A DNA stretch of 9,743 bases from Propionibacteriaceae bacterium. GTDB lineage: Bacteria > Actinomycetota > Actinomycetes > Propionibacteriales > Propionibacteriaceae. Under the pieces are notes generated by a model. The model worked only from the letters and a program-made list of their open reading frames with translations. It searched no databases and was not told the origin of the DNA. The stretch's first letter is position 1; the number at the start of each line of letters is the position of its first letter. Made by a program: the position numbers and the translations under genes. Shown one piece after another: positions 1 through 5,914 of this stretch. Location of the stretch: assembly GCA_003158895.1 (NCBI GenBank), contig PMLO01000185.1, forward strand, positions 1-9,743, in the 5' to 3' direction.

Positions 1-71
1 CGTGACGATCTGGTGAGTCAGTCGCTGCAACCCACGAACTGCAGGTCACGAACACCATCACTGACAACGGG
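1..71. other. left flank of the insertion sequence, unassigned
   Basis: This short stretch precedes the insertion sequence and ends in a run of seven G residues (69-75) that overlaps the start of the left inverted repeat. Two plus-strand frames are open across it, but no start codon or recognisable motif is present. It could be the 5' side of whatever the element inserted into. I cannot assign a function. Confidence 0.4.
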
Positions 72-98
72 GGGGCCTGACCCCTGGTCTTGGACACG
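72..98 (+). repeat. left terminal inverted repeat of the IS3 element
   Basis: Aligned with the reverse complement of 1409-1435, 21 of 27 positions match. The outer seven bases (GGGGCCT) and the inner eight (TGGACACG) are identical, and the mismatches lie in between. This is the usual substrate for the OrfAB transposase. The promoter for orfA probably lies in or just after this repeat. Confidence 0.75.
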
Positions 99-138
99 CT
101 GAATCCAGCATCTGCTGGGAGAGCGAGATGATCTGTTC

Positions 139-507
139 ATGGCCAGGAAGAACTACTCCGAGGAGTTCCGTCGGGCGGCCGTCGACTTGTATGAGTCCAC
201 TCCGGGGGCCACGGTCCGCGGTATCGCTGAGGACCTGGGCATCGTGCGGGGCACGTTGCGGCAGTGGCTGGAAGCGTTCGGGACGGGCAAGAAGACTGCT
301 GCGGACGGGACGCTGACCTCCAGCCCACTACAGCCGAAGCCGGCGGTCTCGAGCCCTGCCGGGCCGGTGGATGAGTCGCCGCAGCACAAGGTCGCCCGTC
401 TCGAGTCGAGGGTCCGTGAGCTAGAGGTGGAGAACACGAAGCTGGCCAGCGAGCGGGAGATCCTGCAGAAGGCGGCCAAGTATTTCGCCGGGGAGACGCG
501 CTGGTGA
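139..507 (+). CDS. IS3-family transposase OrfA (DNA-binding subunit)
   Basis: This 122-aa protein is the DNA-binding part of the IS3 transposase and recognises the element's inverted repeats. The N-terminus begins MARKNYSEEFRRAAVDLYES, the standard HTH_Tnp_1 opening. A helix-turn-helix follows at about residues 26-45 (GIAEDLGIVRGTLRQWL). Residues 84-115 form a heptad-rich, leucine-containing helix suited to OrfA/OrfAB multimerisation. The stop overlaps the orfB GTG start (GTGA at 504-507) and orfB lies in the -1 frame. The -1 frame is open only from 420, and I see no canonical A6G slippery heptamer in that overlap. Coupled reinitiation is therefore at least as likely as programmed frameshifting for making OrfB. 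The ATG at 139 has only a weak ribosome-binding site. Family assignment is secure. Confidence 0.93.
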   Translation: MARKNYSEEFRRAAVDLYESTPGATVRGIAEDLGIVRGTLRQWLEAFGTGKKTAADGTLTSSPLQPKPAVSSPAGPVDESPQHKVARLESRVRELEVENTKLASEREILQKAAKYFAGETRW

Positions 508-1400
508 GTCGCTTCCAGTTCGTCGCCGACAACTCCACCACCTACCCGGTGAAGCGACTGTGCCAGCTCGTCGAGATCCAGCGAACCTCCTACTACGCCT
601 GGAAAGCCGGTGGAGCGGGCCGGGCCCGACGCGCCGCGGCCGACGCGGCGCTCGCGGCCCGGATCCGGGCCATCCACGCTGCCGACAACACCGTGGGCGC
701 GCCGCGCGTCACCGTCGAACTCAACGACGGCGTCGCCGATCACGAGCGGGTGAACCACAAGCGGGTCGCACGGGTGATGCGCGAGACCGGGATCGTCGGC
801 TACGTGAAGAAGCGCAGGGTGCGGACCACGATCCCCGAGCCCTCCGACGCCAAGGTCCCCGACCTGGTGAAGCGGGACTTCACCGCTGCGGCGCCGAACC
901 GGCGCTATGTCGGCGACATCACCTACCTGCCGCTCGCGAGCGGGGCCAACCTGTATCTGGCGACCGTGATCGACTGCTACTCCCGCCGGCTGGTCGGCTG
1001 GGCGGTCGCCGACCACATGCGCACCAGCCTGGTCGCCGACGCCCTCACCAGCGCCGCAGCGACCCGCGGATCGCTGACCGGAGCGATCTTCCACACCGAC
1101 CACGGATCCGTCTACACCTCGAAGGACTTCGCCATCCTGTGCGCCCGGCTGGGCGTGACCCAGTCCATGGGTGCGGTCGGCACCAGCGCCGACAACGCCC
1201 TCGCCGAGTCGTTCAACGCCACCCTCAAGCGCGAAGTCCTTCAAGACGCCGCATCCTGGGCCGACGAGCTCACCTGCCGCCGCCAAGTCTTCCGATGGCT
1301 GACCCGCTACAACACCCGCCGCCGCCACTCCTGGTGCCGCTATCAGACACCAAACACCTACGAAGCCGCCCACACCGCTACGCTGCAAGACGCCGCGTAA
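504..1400 (+). CDS. IS3-family transposase OrfB (DDE integrase domain)
   Basis: This 298-aa catalytic subunit cuts and joins DNA during copy-out/paste-in transposition. An N-terminal HTH_21-like segment (about residues 50-100, including VNHKRVARVMRETGI) precedes an rve integrase core at about 120-275. The DDE triad is visible: D138 in YVGDITY, D199 in FHTDHGS and E235 in NALAESFNA. The second Asp and the Glu are separated by 35 residues, the DD(35)E signature of IS3, and K242 follows seven residues after E235. The C-terminus has the usual YNTRRRH motif. Length is normal for the family and there is no internal stop. It starts at a GTG overlapping the orfA stop, indicating translational coupling or fusion by -1 frameshifting. 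It appears intact. Confidence 0.95.
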   Translation: MSRFQFVADNSTTYPVKRLCQLVEIQRTSYYAWKAGGAGRARRAAADAALAARIRAIHAADNTVGAPRVTVELNDGVADHERVNHKRVARVMRETGIVGYVKKRRVRTTIPEPSDAKVPDLVKRDFTAAAPNRRYVGDITYLPLASGANLYLATVIDCYSRRLVGWAVADHMRTSLVADALTSAAATRGSLTGAIFHTDHGSVYTSKDFAILCARLGVTQSMGAVGTSADNALAESFNATLKREVLQDAASWADELTCRRQVFRWLTRYNTRRRHSWCRYQTPNTYEAAHTATLQDAA

Positions 1401-1408
1401 TCACACCC

Positions 1409-1435
1409 CGTGTCCACGTTCCGGGGGTAGGCCCC
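1409..1435 (-). repeat. right terminal inverted repeat of the IS3 element
   Basis: This is the partner of the repeat at 72-98. It begins nine bases after the orfB stop codon with CGTGTCCA and ends with AGGCCCC, each the exact reverse complement of the corresponding block in the left repeat. Its position immediately after orfB is typical of IS3 elements. Confidence 0.75.
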
Positions 1436-1594
1436 GACGGCCCGTTACGAACGGTCCACAGCCTGTCGCCGGCAGCCTCGGCCGAGGTGTCGACGAGGCT
1501 TGCGAGCCGTTGGCTCGAGCATCCGATCGTGCCGCACATCGCGCGTCCCCGTCCGGATCTACTCGTGACGCAAGTTCCCGCGGAGATGTCTTGA
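1436..1594 (+). pseudogene. possible C-terminal remnant of a gene interrupted by the IS
   Basis: Directly after the right inverted repeat a plus-strand frame stays open for 52 codons to a TGA. About three quarters of its codons end in G or C, and it has a plausible protein-like composition (for example LASRWLEHPIVPHIARPRPD). It has no start of its own, so if real it is the tail of a gene split by the insertion. The left flank in the matching frame (TGA at 3-5, then open to 71) could join it, but contains no start codon. I do not recognise the product. Chance openness in GC-rich DNA is a serious alternative. Confidence 0.25.
1498..1520. repeat. GC-rich hairpin between IS and the minus-strand operon
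   Basis: CGAGCC (1503-1508) and GGCTCG (1512-1517) form a perfect 6-bp stem with a GTT loop. It is extended by GCT/AGC after a two-base bulge. A 12-bp perfect palindrome, CCTCGGCCGAGG, lies just upstream at 1476-1487. There is no T-tract on either strand. The pair sits between converging transcripts (orfB rightward, abiV leftward), where a terminator would be expected, but it may equally be a by-product of GC-rich sequence. Confidence 0.3.
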
Positions 1595-1653
1595 CCCGCC
1601 GAGCGTCCGCACTTGCCGCCCAGCGGACGGCAGCCCTCTGCCCGGCTGCGACC

Positions 1654-1752
1654 TCAGCTGCCGCCAGGGAGCGGGTAGTTCACGTGGGTCACCTCGTACC
1701 TGTGACATACGCGGCAGGTCGCGCTCTGGGGAAGGGCGAGGGCGATCGTCAT
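1654..1752 (-). CDS. possible 32-aa CxxC microprotein downstream of abiV
   Basis: An ATG-initiated minus-strand frame of 33 codons begins 12 bases after the repaired abiV stop codon. Its product contains TCRVCHRYEVTH, a CxxC motif followed by His, and ends in YPLPGGS. It is too short for a complete zinc ribbon but could bind a metal through the two Cys and nearby His residues, or be a fragment of a longer zinc-binding protein. No clear Shine-Dalgarno sequence precedes it, so translation would rely on coupling to abiV. I do not recognise a family, and it may be fortuitous. Confidence 0.25.
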   Translation of the reverse strand: MTIALALPQSATCRVCHRYEVTHVNYPLPGGS

Positions 1753-1764
1753 GTGGTTATGCCG

Positions 1765-2447
1765 TCAGGCTTCACCGGAATCGTCGTCGCCGGCGGCGGA
1801 TGCTCCGCTGGTCTGCGCCAAGCCCCACGCCATCAATTGCCGCACAAATTCCAGCGCCTTCTCAGGTCCGTGCTCTCGCAAGTACTGCTCCATTATTGGC
1901 GTTAAACTCTCATCGAGCAGAATCGCAGCCTCGATCGCTTCCACAGAGATCTGGCCCAGATGGGTCCTTGTCCAACCAATGATTTCGCCCGCACGGTTCA
2001 GCGAGTGTTCGGCCCGCCCGTCGTGACCGACAGGGGCGACTGAAGCCCGGAGGGTCCAAAGTCCACGTAAAGGGCCGCGAGTTTCTCACGGTGGAGCGTG
2101 CCGGTGTCGATCTGTCCAGCTCGTTCTTGGAAGTCCTTGGGGTCGCCAAGGAAGGCGAGCTCCGTAAGTGCCATCGCGGTGAGCTTGTCCTCGTGACGAT
2201 TAGGCTTGAGGTCATCGAAGTCATCGCCAGGTAACTGCTCACGGATCGCGAGCAGTGCCTTACCAGCTTCTTCTTCGGCCAAGACTGCAAGCGCGAGCGC
2301 TCGTGCCCATCTCCCATGCTCGAAGAGGATCTGCGCCTCCTCGAGAAGGGCCCGCGCGTTGTCCTGAAGTTCCATCGCGAACTGCACTGCATCAGTGACT
2401 GGTCTCACCACGAGAGCCAACCTAGGACTGTGAGGTGGATGGCGCAC
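1765..2447 (-). pseudogene. AbiV-family abortive infection protein, frameshifted
   Basis: AbiV proteins (first described in Lactococcus) abort phage infection. The family hallmark is clear near the N-terminus: ARALLEEAQILFEHGRWARA, then LAVLAEEEAGKALLAI, corresponding to the conserved 'A..L...gr..rA.alailalEElGKa' helices. Next come HEDKLTAMALTEL and REKLAALYVDFG, matching the conserved His/Lys and K..aLYVD elements. As written, the frame ends at 1998 after 149 codons. The downstream sequence continues as good protein (EHSLNRAGEIIGW, then VEAIEAAILLDESLTPIMEQ) in another frame to a TGA at 1765-1767. One extra base in the G-run at 2033-2036 (read SPPVGHDGRAEHS) joins the two halves into about 215-227 aa, close to the usual 200-aa family size. 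The start is GTG at 2447 or, fitting homologues better, GTG at 2411. The cause is either a real one-base deletion or a sequencing error; AbiV identity is well supported. Confidence 0.8.
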
Positions 2448-2703
2448 CTACCGTCGTCTGCCCTAGCTGCCGAGACCGGTTTGACCTGCCCGACGCGTTG
2501 GTCTGACATCCGCACAAGCCGCTTTCCGCGCGGTTGATCTTGCCGAGGGGCGCGCATTCGCAGCATGTCCAAGGGCTTCGCGGCTAGTTTCTGGCGATGG
2601 ATGCCACGGCGGTCTCCCAGTCCAAGGAGGGTGATTTCGACCAAGCGACTCGGGCCATGACATGTGACGACAGCGGGTTGCTCGATCTTCGGTCGGGATG
2701 CGC

Positions 2704-3222
2704 CTATTGGCTGGTGCTGAACGCGAGAACGTATGGGGGGTGAGCTGGCGCGGGCTGCGGCGGTGACGAATCTGCTGTTTGTGCCGTTGCCCCAGACGCC
2801 CGGGTTGCTGGAGAACGTCATCTCTAGGTCCACCTCGACCACGAGGGTGGTTGTCGAAGTCGATGCTTGTGGTCTGAAGGCGACGATGCGAGCACTGGTC
2901 AAGGCGGGGGCGGGCTCGGCGAGGGGCAGCCATTGGCTCGGGTCCAGATAGGTCCGGCTGCCTCCGCATACCCGTTGTCGCGCCATGCCCTCAGGAACTC
3001 GGAGATCTCGGCCCGAACCCCAGCCAGGGCCAACTCCTGATCTGCCGACGTGGCGAAGGAGGGCGCCGTGGTTGCGGTGCCGGTGCTGGTTGAGGGTGCC
3101 GGGGTTGACGACTGCAGCCCAGTGGTCAGTGGGCGGTTCGCCGGAGGCTGCGAACAGCCCGCCATGTGCACCGCCAGGAGTCCGCGCAGGAGTGCCCGCT
3201 CGACACTACGCAGGATTGCCAT
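2704..3222 (-). pseudogene. small lipoprotein, possibly NTF2-like, with two compensating frameshifts
   Basis: The ATG at 3222 follows AAAGG with 5-nt spacing, 36 bp after the CU044_5270-like gene, so it belongs to the sigma-factor operon. The N-terminus has Arg residues, a hydrophobic stretch and a lipobox-like LLAVHMAGC, then a Ser/Thr/Pro/Ala-rich linker as in exported lipoproteins. The frame then reads EISEFLRAWRDNGYAEAAG and hits a stop. From about 2956 a second frame continues the same style of protein: TYLDPSQWLPLAEPAPALTS, then TTTLVVEVDLEMTF and GNGTNSRFVTAAARASSPP. At the six-G run 2735-2740 a return to the first frame gives YVLAFSTSQ and a TAG. One base missing near 2951-2957 and one extra in the G-run explain everything, giving about 172 aa. 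The helix followed by strands suggests an NTF2-like fold, but I cannot name a family. An upstream GTG at 3243 is an alternative start. Confidence 0.6.
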
Positions 3223-3258
3223 CGCCGCCTTTCCCAGTCGCACCCAGGCGCGGGGTCG

Positions 3259-4797
3259 TCATGCAGGCTTCGCGTTCGTCAGGATGGGGGCCGGCACCTC
3301 CGCGATGTACGTGATCAGAGCGAGATCTGAACGCGACGCGACGGAACCGTCACTGGCGAGGGTCCCCGTCTCGATCATCAGGCCGGTGGGCTCGTCGATG
3401 CACACGAACGACACGGTGCCGTCCGCGAGGGAGTGGGTGAACCTCGTACATGTCCTGTCTGCGACGTCCTTCGTGGCGACGGCGGTCGTCGACGGGAGGG
3501 CTCGGAGGGCCTGAAGGATGGCCGTCCGCACCGGGGCTTGCGCGCGACCGTCCCTGAGGATCGCCTGGTACGCGGTGAACACCGACGCGTCCGAGGCGGC
3601 GGATTGGAGGTCTTGCCTTAGCAGCGCGTCCAGGGCAACGGCGTCCGTCGGCAGACTCGCGATCCCAGTGACGCTGAGGTAGGGAACCGAGTTGTCCGGC
3701 GCGTACTTGGTGGAGTTGTACGAGCCGTCCCAGGTGGTCTTGTGGCTGTACCGGGTGCCGTCCGCCAACGTGTAGGTGGCTGTCAGCAAGTTCTTCGTCG
3801 ACCAGCCCACGAGCAGGACCGGCGTGGCCGGCGAGTACGAGGGCGCTGCCAGTGGGTTGAGCACCACGTAGCCAATCGGCGGTCGGGTCGGTGATGTCGT
3901 CGCGTTGTCGCGGACATCTGCGGGCACGACAGGGATGTACGACATGGTTGCCAACGTCGTGTCGGCATAGTCACCGCCGTTCTTGGTCTCGCCCGTCTCG
4001 ACCAGCGTGGCCGTTGCCTCTGTGATGCAGTACAGGTTCCCCTTTCCTGCACTCAGTCGCTCGATCAGAGTGCAAGGAGCACCCCCCATCGTGTGGGACG
4101 CCCTCACGGTGACACCGGAAAGCTTTCGCATCGCAGCGACGACCGCCTGCCGCACCGCGAGCGTCGCCCGGCCATCAGTCAGCACGTCGGCGTAGGCGGC
4201 GAACACGGCCGCGTCCGAGCTGTTGGCGCTGCCCAGCAGCTGCCGCATGCGCGCGGTCAGAGCTGACGGGTCGCTGGGGAGCGTTGCCACCTGGGAGAGG
4301 TAGCCAGTCGGTGCAGGAAGGAGGGTGGGGTCTGAACCGTTCGTGTCCCTGACCCAGCGCGAGCCGTCCGATGCGATCCAGAACTCCGTCGTCGTTCCTG
4401 CAGACGTCCTGCCCCCTGGAGACCACCACTCCTCGTAGAGGACCTGTCCCGCCACTGGGGCCGCAGGTGCCGTGGGCGGGGTCGCCGGCGCCGCCGTGAG
4501 CGGCTTGAACGCGGCCGTCGGCGCGGCCGAGGTGGGCACCGGAGCTGCCGTCACCGCTGCCGATGGCGAAGCCGCTGGCAATCCGGTCTTGTGGGACGAG
4601 GCGGTGCTGAAGATCACGAGCCCAGCCACCGTCGCCGCGGCCGCGGCAGGGATCAGCCAGCGCGCGATGTGGCGACGAGGGACGAGGCGTACGACATCGG
4701 CAGAACGGTGAGTGAAGTCACCCAGAAGGGTCTCGGAAACGGGTTGCGGTGCTGGCGCATAGCGTTCCAACAGCTCGGACGGTCGCTGGGGTGTCAT
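3259..4797 (-). CDS. CU044_5270-family-like membrane protein with duplicated extracytoplasmic domain
   Basis: This 512-aa protein is predicted to be anchored by one membrane segment (about residues 45-63, IPAAAAATVAGLVIF). It has a short cytoplasmic N-terminus (MTPQRPSELLERYAP) and an Ala/Pro/Thr-rich linker (about 70-115). The rest is two related units, about 118-295 and 326-505. Each has a Tyr/Trp-rich start, then YLS...LP(S/T)D..AL, then a helical block (DAAVFAAYADVLTDGRATLAVRQ and DASVFTAYQAILRDGRAQAPVR), then a Cys pair (C242/C257 and C450/C466), then LVETGE/MIETGT and a YIPVVPA/YIAEVPA end. The YLS-LPxDP-AL and helical blocks are typical of the actinobacterial CU044_5270 family, often encoded beside ECF sigma factors. 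The biochemical role is unknown; restraint or signalling of the sigma factor is inferred from pairing alone. I reject the longer upstream start (4965) because a strong GGAGGA site precedes the ATG at 4797, and ATG overlaps the sigma stop. Confidence 0.85.
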   Translation of the reverse strand: MTPQRPSELLERYAPAPQPVSETLLGDFTHRSADVVRLVPRRHIARWLIPAAAAATVAGLVIFSTASSHKTGLPAASPSAAVTAAPVPTSAAPTAAFKPLTAAPATPPTAPAAPVAGQVLYEEWWSPGGRTSAGTTTEFWIASDGSRWVRDTNGSDPTLLPAPTGYLSQVATLPSDPSALTARMRQLLGSANSSDAAVFAAYADVLTDGRATLAVRQAVVAAMRKLSGVTVRASHTMGGAPCTLIERLSAGKGNLYCITEATATLVETGETKNGGDYADTTLATMSYIPVVPADVRDNATTSPTRPPIGYVVLNPLAAPSYSPATPVLLVGWSTKNLLTATYTLADGTRYSHKTTWDGSYNSTKYAPDNSVPYLSVTGIASLPTDAVALDALLRQDLQSAASDASVFTAYQAILRDGRAQAPVRTAILQALRALPSTTAVATKDVADRTCTRFTHSLADGTVSFVCIDEPTGLMIETGTLASDGSVASRSDLALITYIAEVPAPILTNAKPA

Positions 4798-5390
4798 GAC
4801 AGATCCTCCAGAGAAGAGAAGGGAATCGAAGCTGCGGTCGCGAGCGAAGCGTCGCGATCCGAGGCGACGGCCCGGACTGATGCCCGGCCGTCGGCTTCCG
4901 CGTACAGGCGGTCGAAGCGAGCTCGCGCTCGGCTGAGCCGAACGGTGAACGTGCGGGCCGAACACCCTGCGACCCGGGCCGCCTCATGGATGCTGAGCCC
5001 ATCCCACGCGGTCAGGAGGAGAGCCTCGCGGTCGTTGTCGTTGCACCCCTCGAGAGCCAGCATCGCCGTGGCGCGGGTGAGTACGACCGCCTCAGGCACG
5101 GAAGGCGACGACGGGGCGGTCCATTGGTCCTCGACGGCAGCCAGCCACACACGGTGACGACGTTGCTCGGCCCGGTAGTGATTGCCGGCCAGGTTGCGTG
5201 CCACCACAAACAACCACGGCACGACTGCCACCCCGATCTCGTTCCGGCGCCGCCAGGCGATCGCGTAGGTCTCGCTCACGAGGTCGTCCGCATGATCCCG
5301 CCCGACCCGCCGCACCGCGTACGCGTGTACGCGGGGAGCCGTCTGCCGGAAGAGCTCCGTGAACTCGTCCGGAGTAATGAGGTCGTCCAT
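4794..5390 (-). CDS. ECF-family RNA polymerase sigma-70 factor
   Basis: This 198-aa extracytoplasmic-function sigma factor directs RNA polymerase to a specific promoter set. Region 2 spans about residues 11-76 (FRQTAPRVHAYAVRRVG, DDLVSETYAIAWRRR, PWLFVVARNLAGNHYR). Region 4 spans about 106-158 (TAMLALEGCNDNDREALLL, then GLSIHEAARVAGCSARTFTV and LSRARARF, the -35-binding helix-turn-helix). A linker and a 40-residue variable tail complete it; length is normal. An in-frame TGA just before the ATG fixes the start at 5390. The ribosome-binding site (AGGG, close to the ATG) is weak. The stop codon overlaps the next gene's ATG in an ATGA quartet (4794-4797), tightly coupling it to the CU044_5270-like membrane protein. 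No classical anti-sigma zinc-binding motif is visible in the neighbour. Confidence 0.95.
   Translation of the reverse strand: MDDLITPDEFTELFRQTAPRVHAYAVRRVGRDHADDLVSETYAIAWRRRNEIGVAVVPWLFVVARNLAGNHYRAEQRRHRVWLAAVEDQWTAPSSPSVPEAVVLTRATAMLALEGCNDNDREALLLTAWDGLSIHEAARVAGCSARTFTVRLSRARARFDRLYAEADGRASVRAVASDRDASLATAASIPFSSLEDLS
4804..4809 (-). promoter_or_regulatory. strong ribosome-binding site inside the sigma gene
   Basis: The minus strand reads GGAGGA, six bases before the ATG at 4797. It lies within the last codons of the sigma-factor gene. It decides the start of the CU044_5270-like gene against the 56-codon longer upstream alternative, and implies efficient translation alongside the sigma factor. 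Confidence 0.8.
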
Positions 5391-5914
5391 ACCCTGTCAA
5401 TGTCCCACGGAGGCGTGAAGTTGCAGGGGAAATGCCTGAAATCCGTGACACGGATCCTGCTCCCCAGGACCGCTACATAAGGCGCCTCCGCCCGTCGCAC
5501 TCGATGCTCGCCGAACGGCTGGGCACATCAGCGAGCGCCGGTCTGCATATGCCCCAGACAACCGTGACCTCGGATGGGAGCCGGAGGTAGGCGCCGACAC
5601 GATCGGCGGGTTCGGTACTTACGGAGATGTTGTCGTGGTCAAGGGAGCGCCAGCCCCAGACGGAGCGCAAGTTCCTGCTTGGGTAACTCGGTCAGGGCCG
5701 CGATCTGATCGTCGGCTTCCTAACCGACGACACGCCTTGGCGATGCACGACCTCGTTGCAGAAGAGTTTGCGGACTTGCCGTCAAACACGCGCGTGCTCG
5801 GGGATACGAGCCCGACGTGCCCCCGGTCAGTGTCAGGGTGGTCGTGCCGCTGTTGCGGTGGGCCTGCGCAAGATTCTGAGAGGCGGGCGCCGCTGATGCT
5901 TGGATGGCGGGGTG
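5391..5914. other. divergent intergenic region, no convincing gene
   Basis: These 524 bases separate the leftward sigma operon from the rightward methyltransferase and must hold promoters for both. Apart from a short palindrome near the sigma gene I see no clear promoter motif. Several frames are open. The most protein-like is a minus-strand TTG-initiated frame at 5473-5670 (65 aa, containing DNISVSTEPADRVGAYLRLP), but it lacks a ribosome-binding site and any known motif. A plus-strand frame through 5580-5880 is equally ambiguous. Decayed gene remnants are possible. Confidence 0.5.
5441..5455. promoter_or_regulatory. perfect palindrome upstream of the sigma factor, possible operator
   Basis: ATCCGTG-A-CACGGAT is a perfect inverted repeat with 7-bp arms around a single central base. 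It lies about 50 bp upstream of the sigma-factor ATG, in the zone where its promoter should be. Such symmetry suits a dimeric repressor or activator. I see no second copy in the window, and the regulator, if any, is unknown. Confidence 0.4.

Larger units (their letters stand above)
72..1435 (+). mobile_element. complete IS3-family insertion sequence
   Basis: The element is about 1.36 kb, a normal size for IS3. It contains the canonical pair of overlapping genes, a small helix-turn-helix OrfA and a DDE integrase-like OrfB, between imperfect terminal inverted repeats. Both genes are full length with intact catalytic residues, so the copy looks potentially active. I set the ends by the limits of inverted-repeat matching. 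If the element instead begins at the TGA at 78-80, it is a few bases shorter on each side. No convincing 3-4 bp target duplication is visible: the left flank is GGG and the right flank is GAC. Recombination between copies, decay, or mis-set ends could each explain this. Confidence 0.9.

Noticed and set aside
153..1388. Long minus-strand open frame of 411 codons across the IS
   Set aside because: It is a shadow of orfA/orfB in GC-rich DNA. The plus-strand genes have clear transposase motifs, while this translation is low-complexity Gly/Val/Asp-rich.
560..1435. Plus-strand open frame of 344 codons overlapping orfB
   Set aside because: Its translation is dominated by Arg/Pro/Gly, typical of an off-frame shadow of orfB. 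Only the part beyond the IS (1436-1594) is worth noting.
4798..4965. N-terminal extension of the CU044_5270-like protein to an upstream start
   Set aside because: The extension is off-frame sigma-factor coding sequence. A GGAGGA site and an ATGA overlap support the start at 4797.
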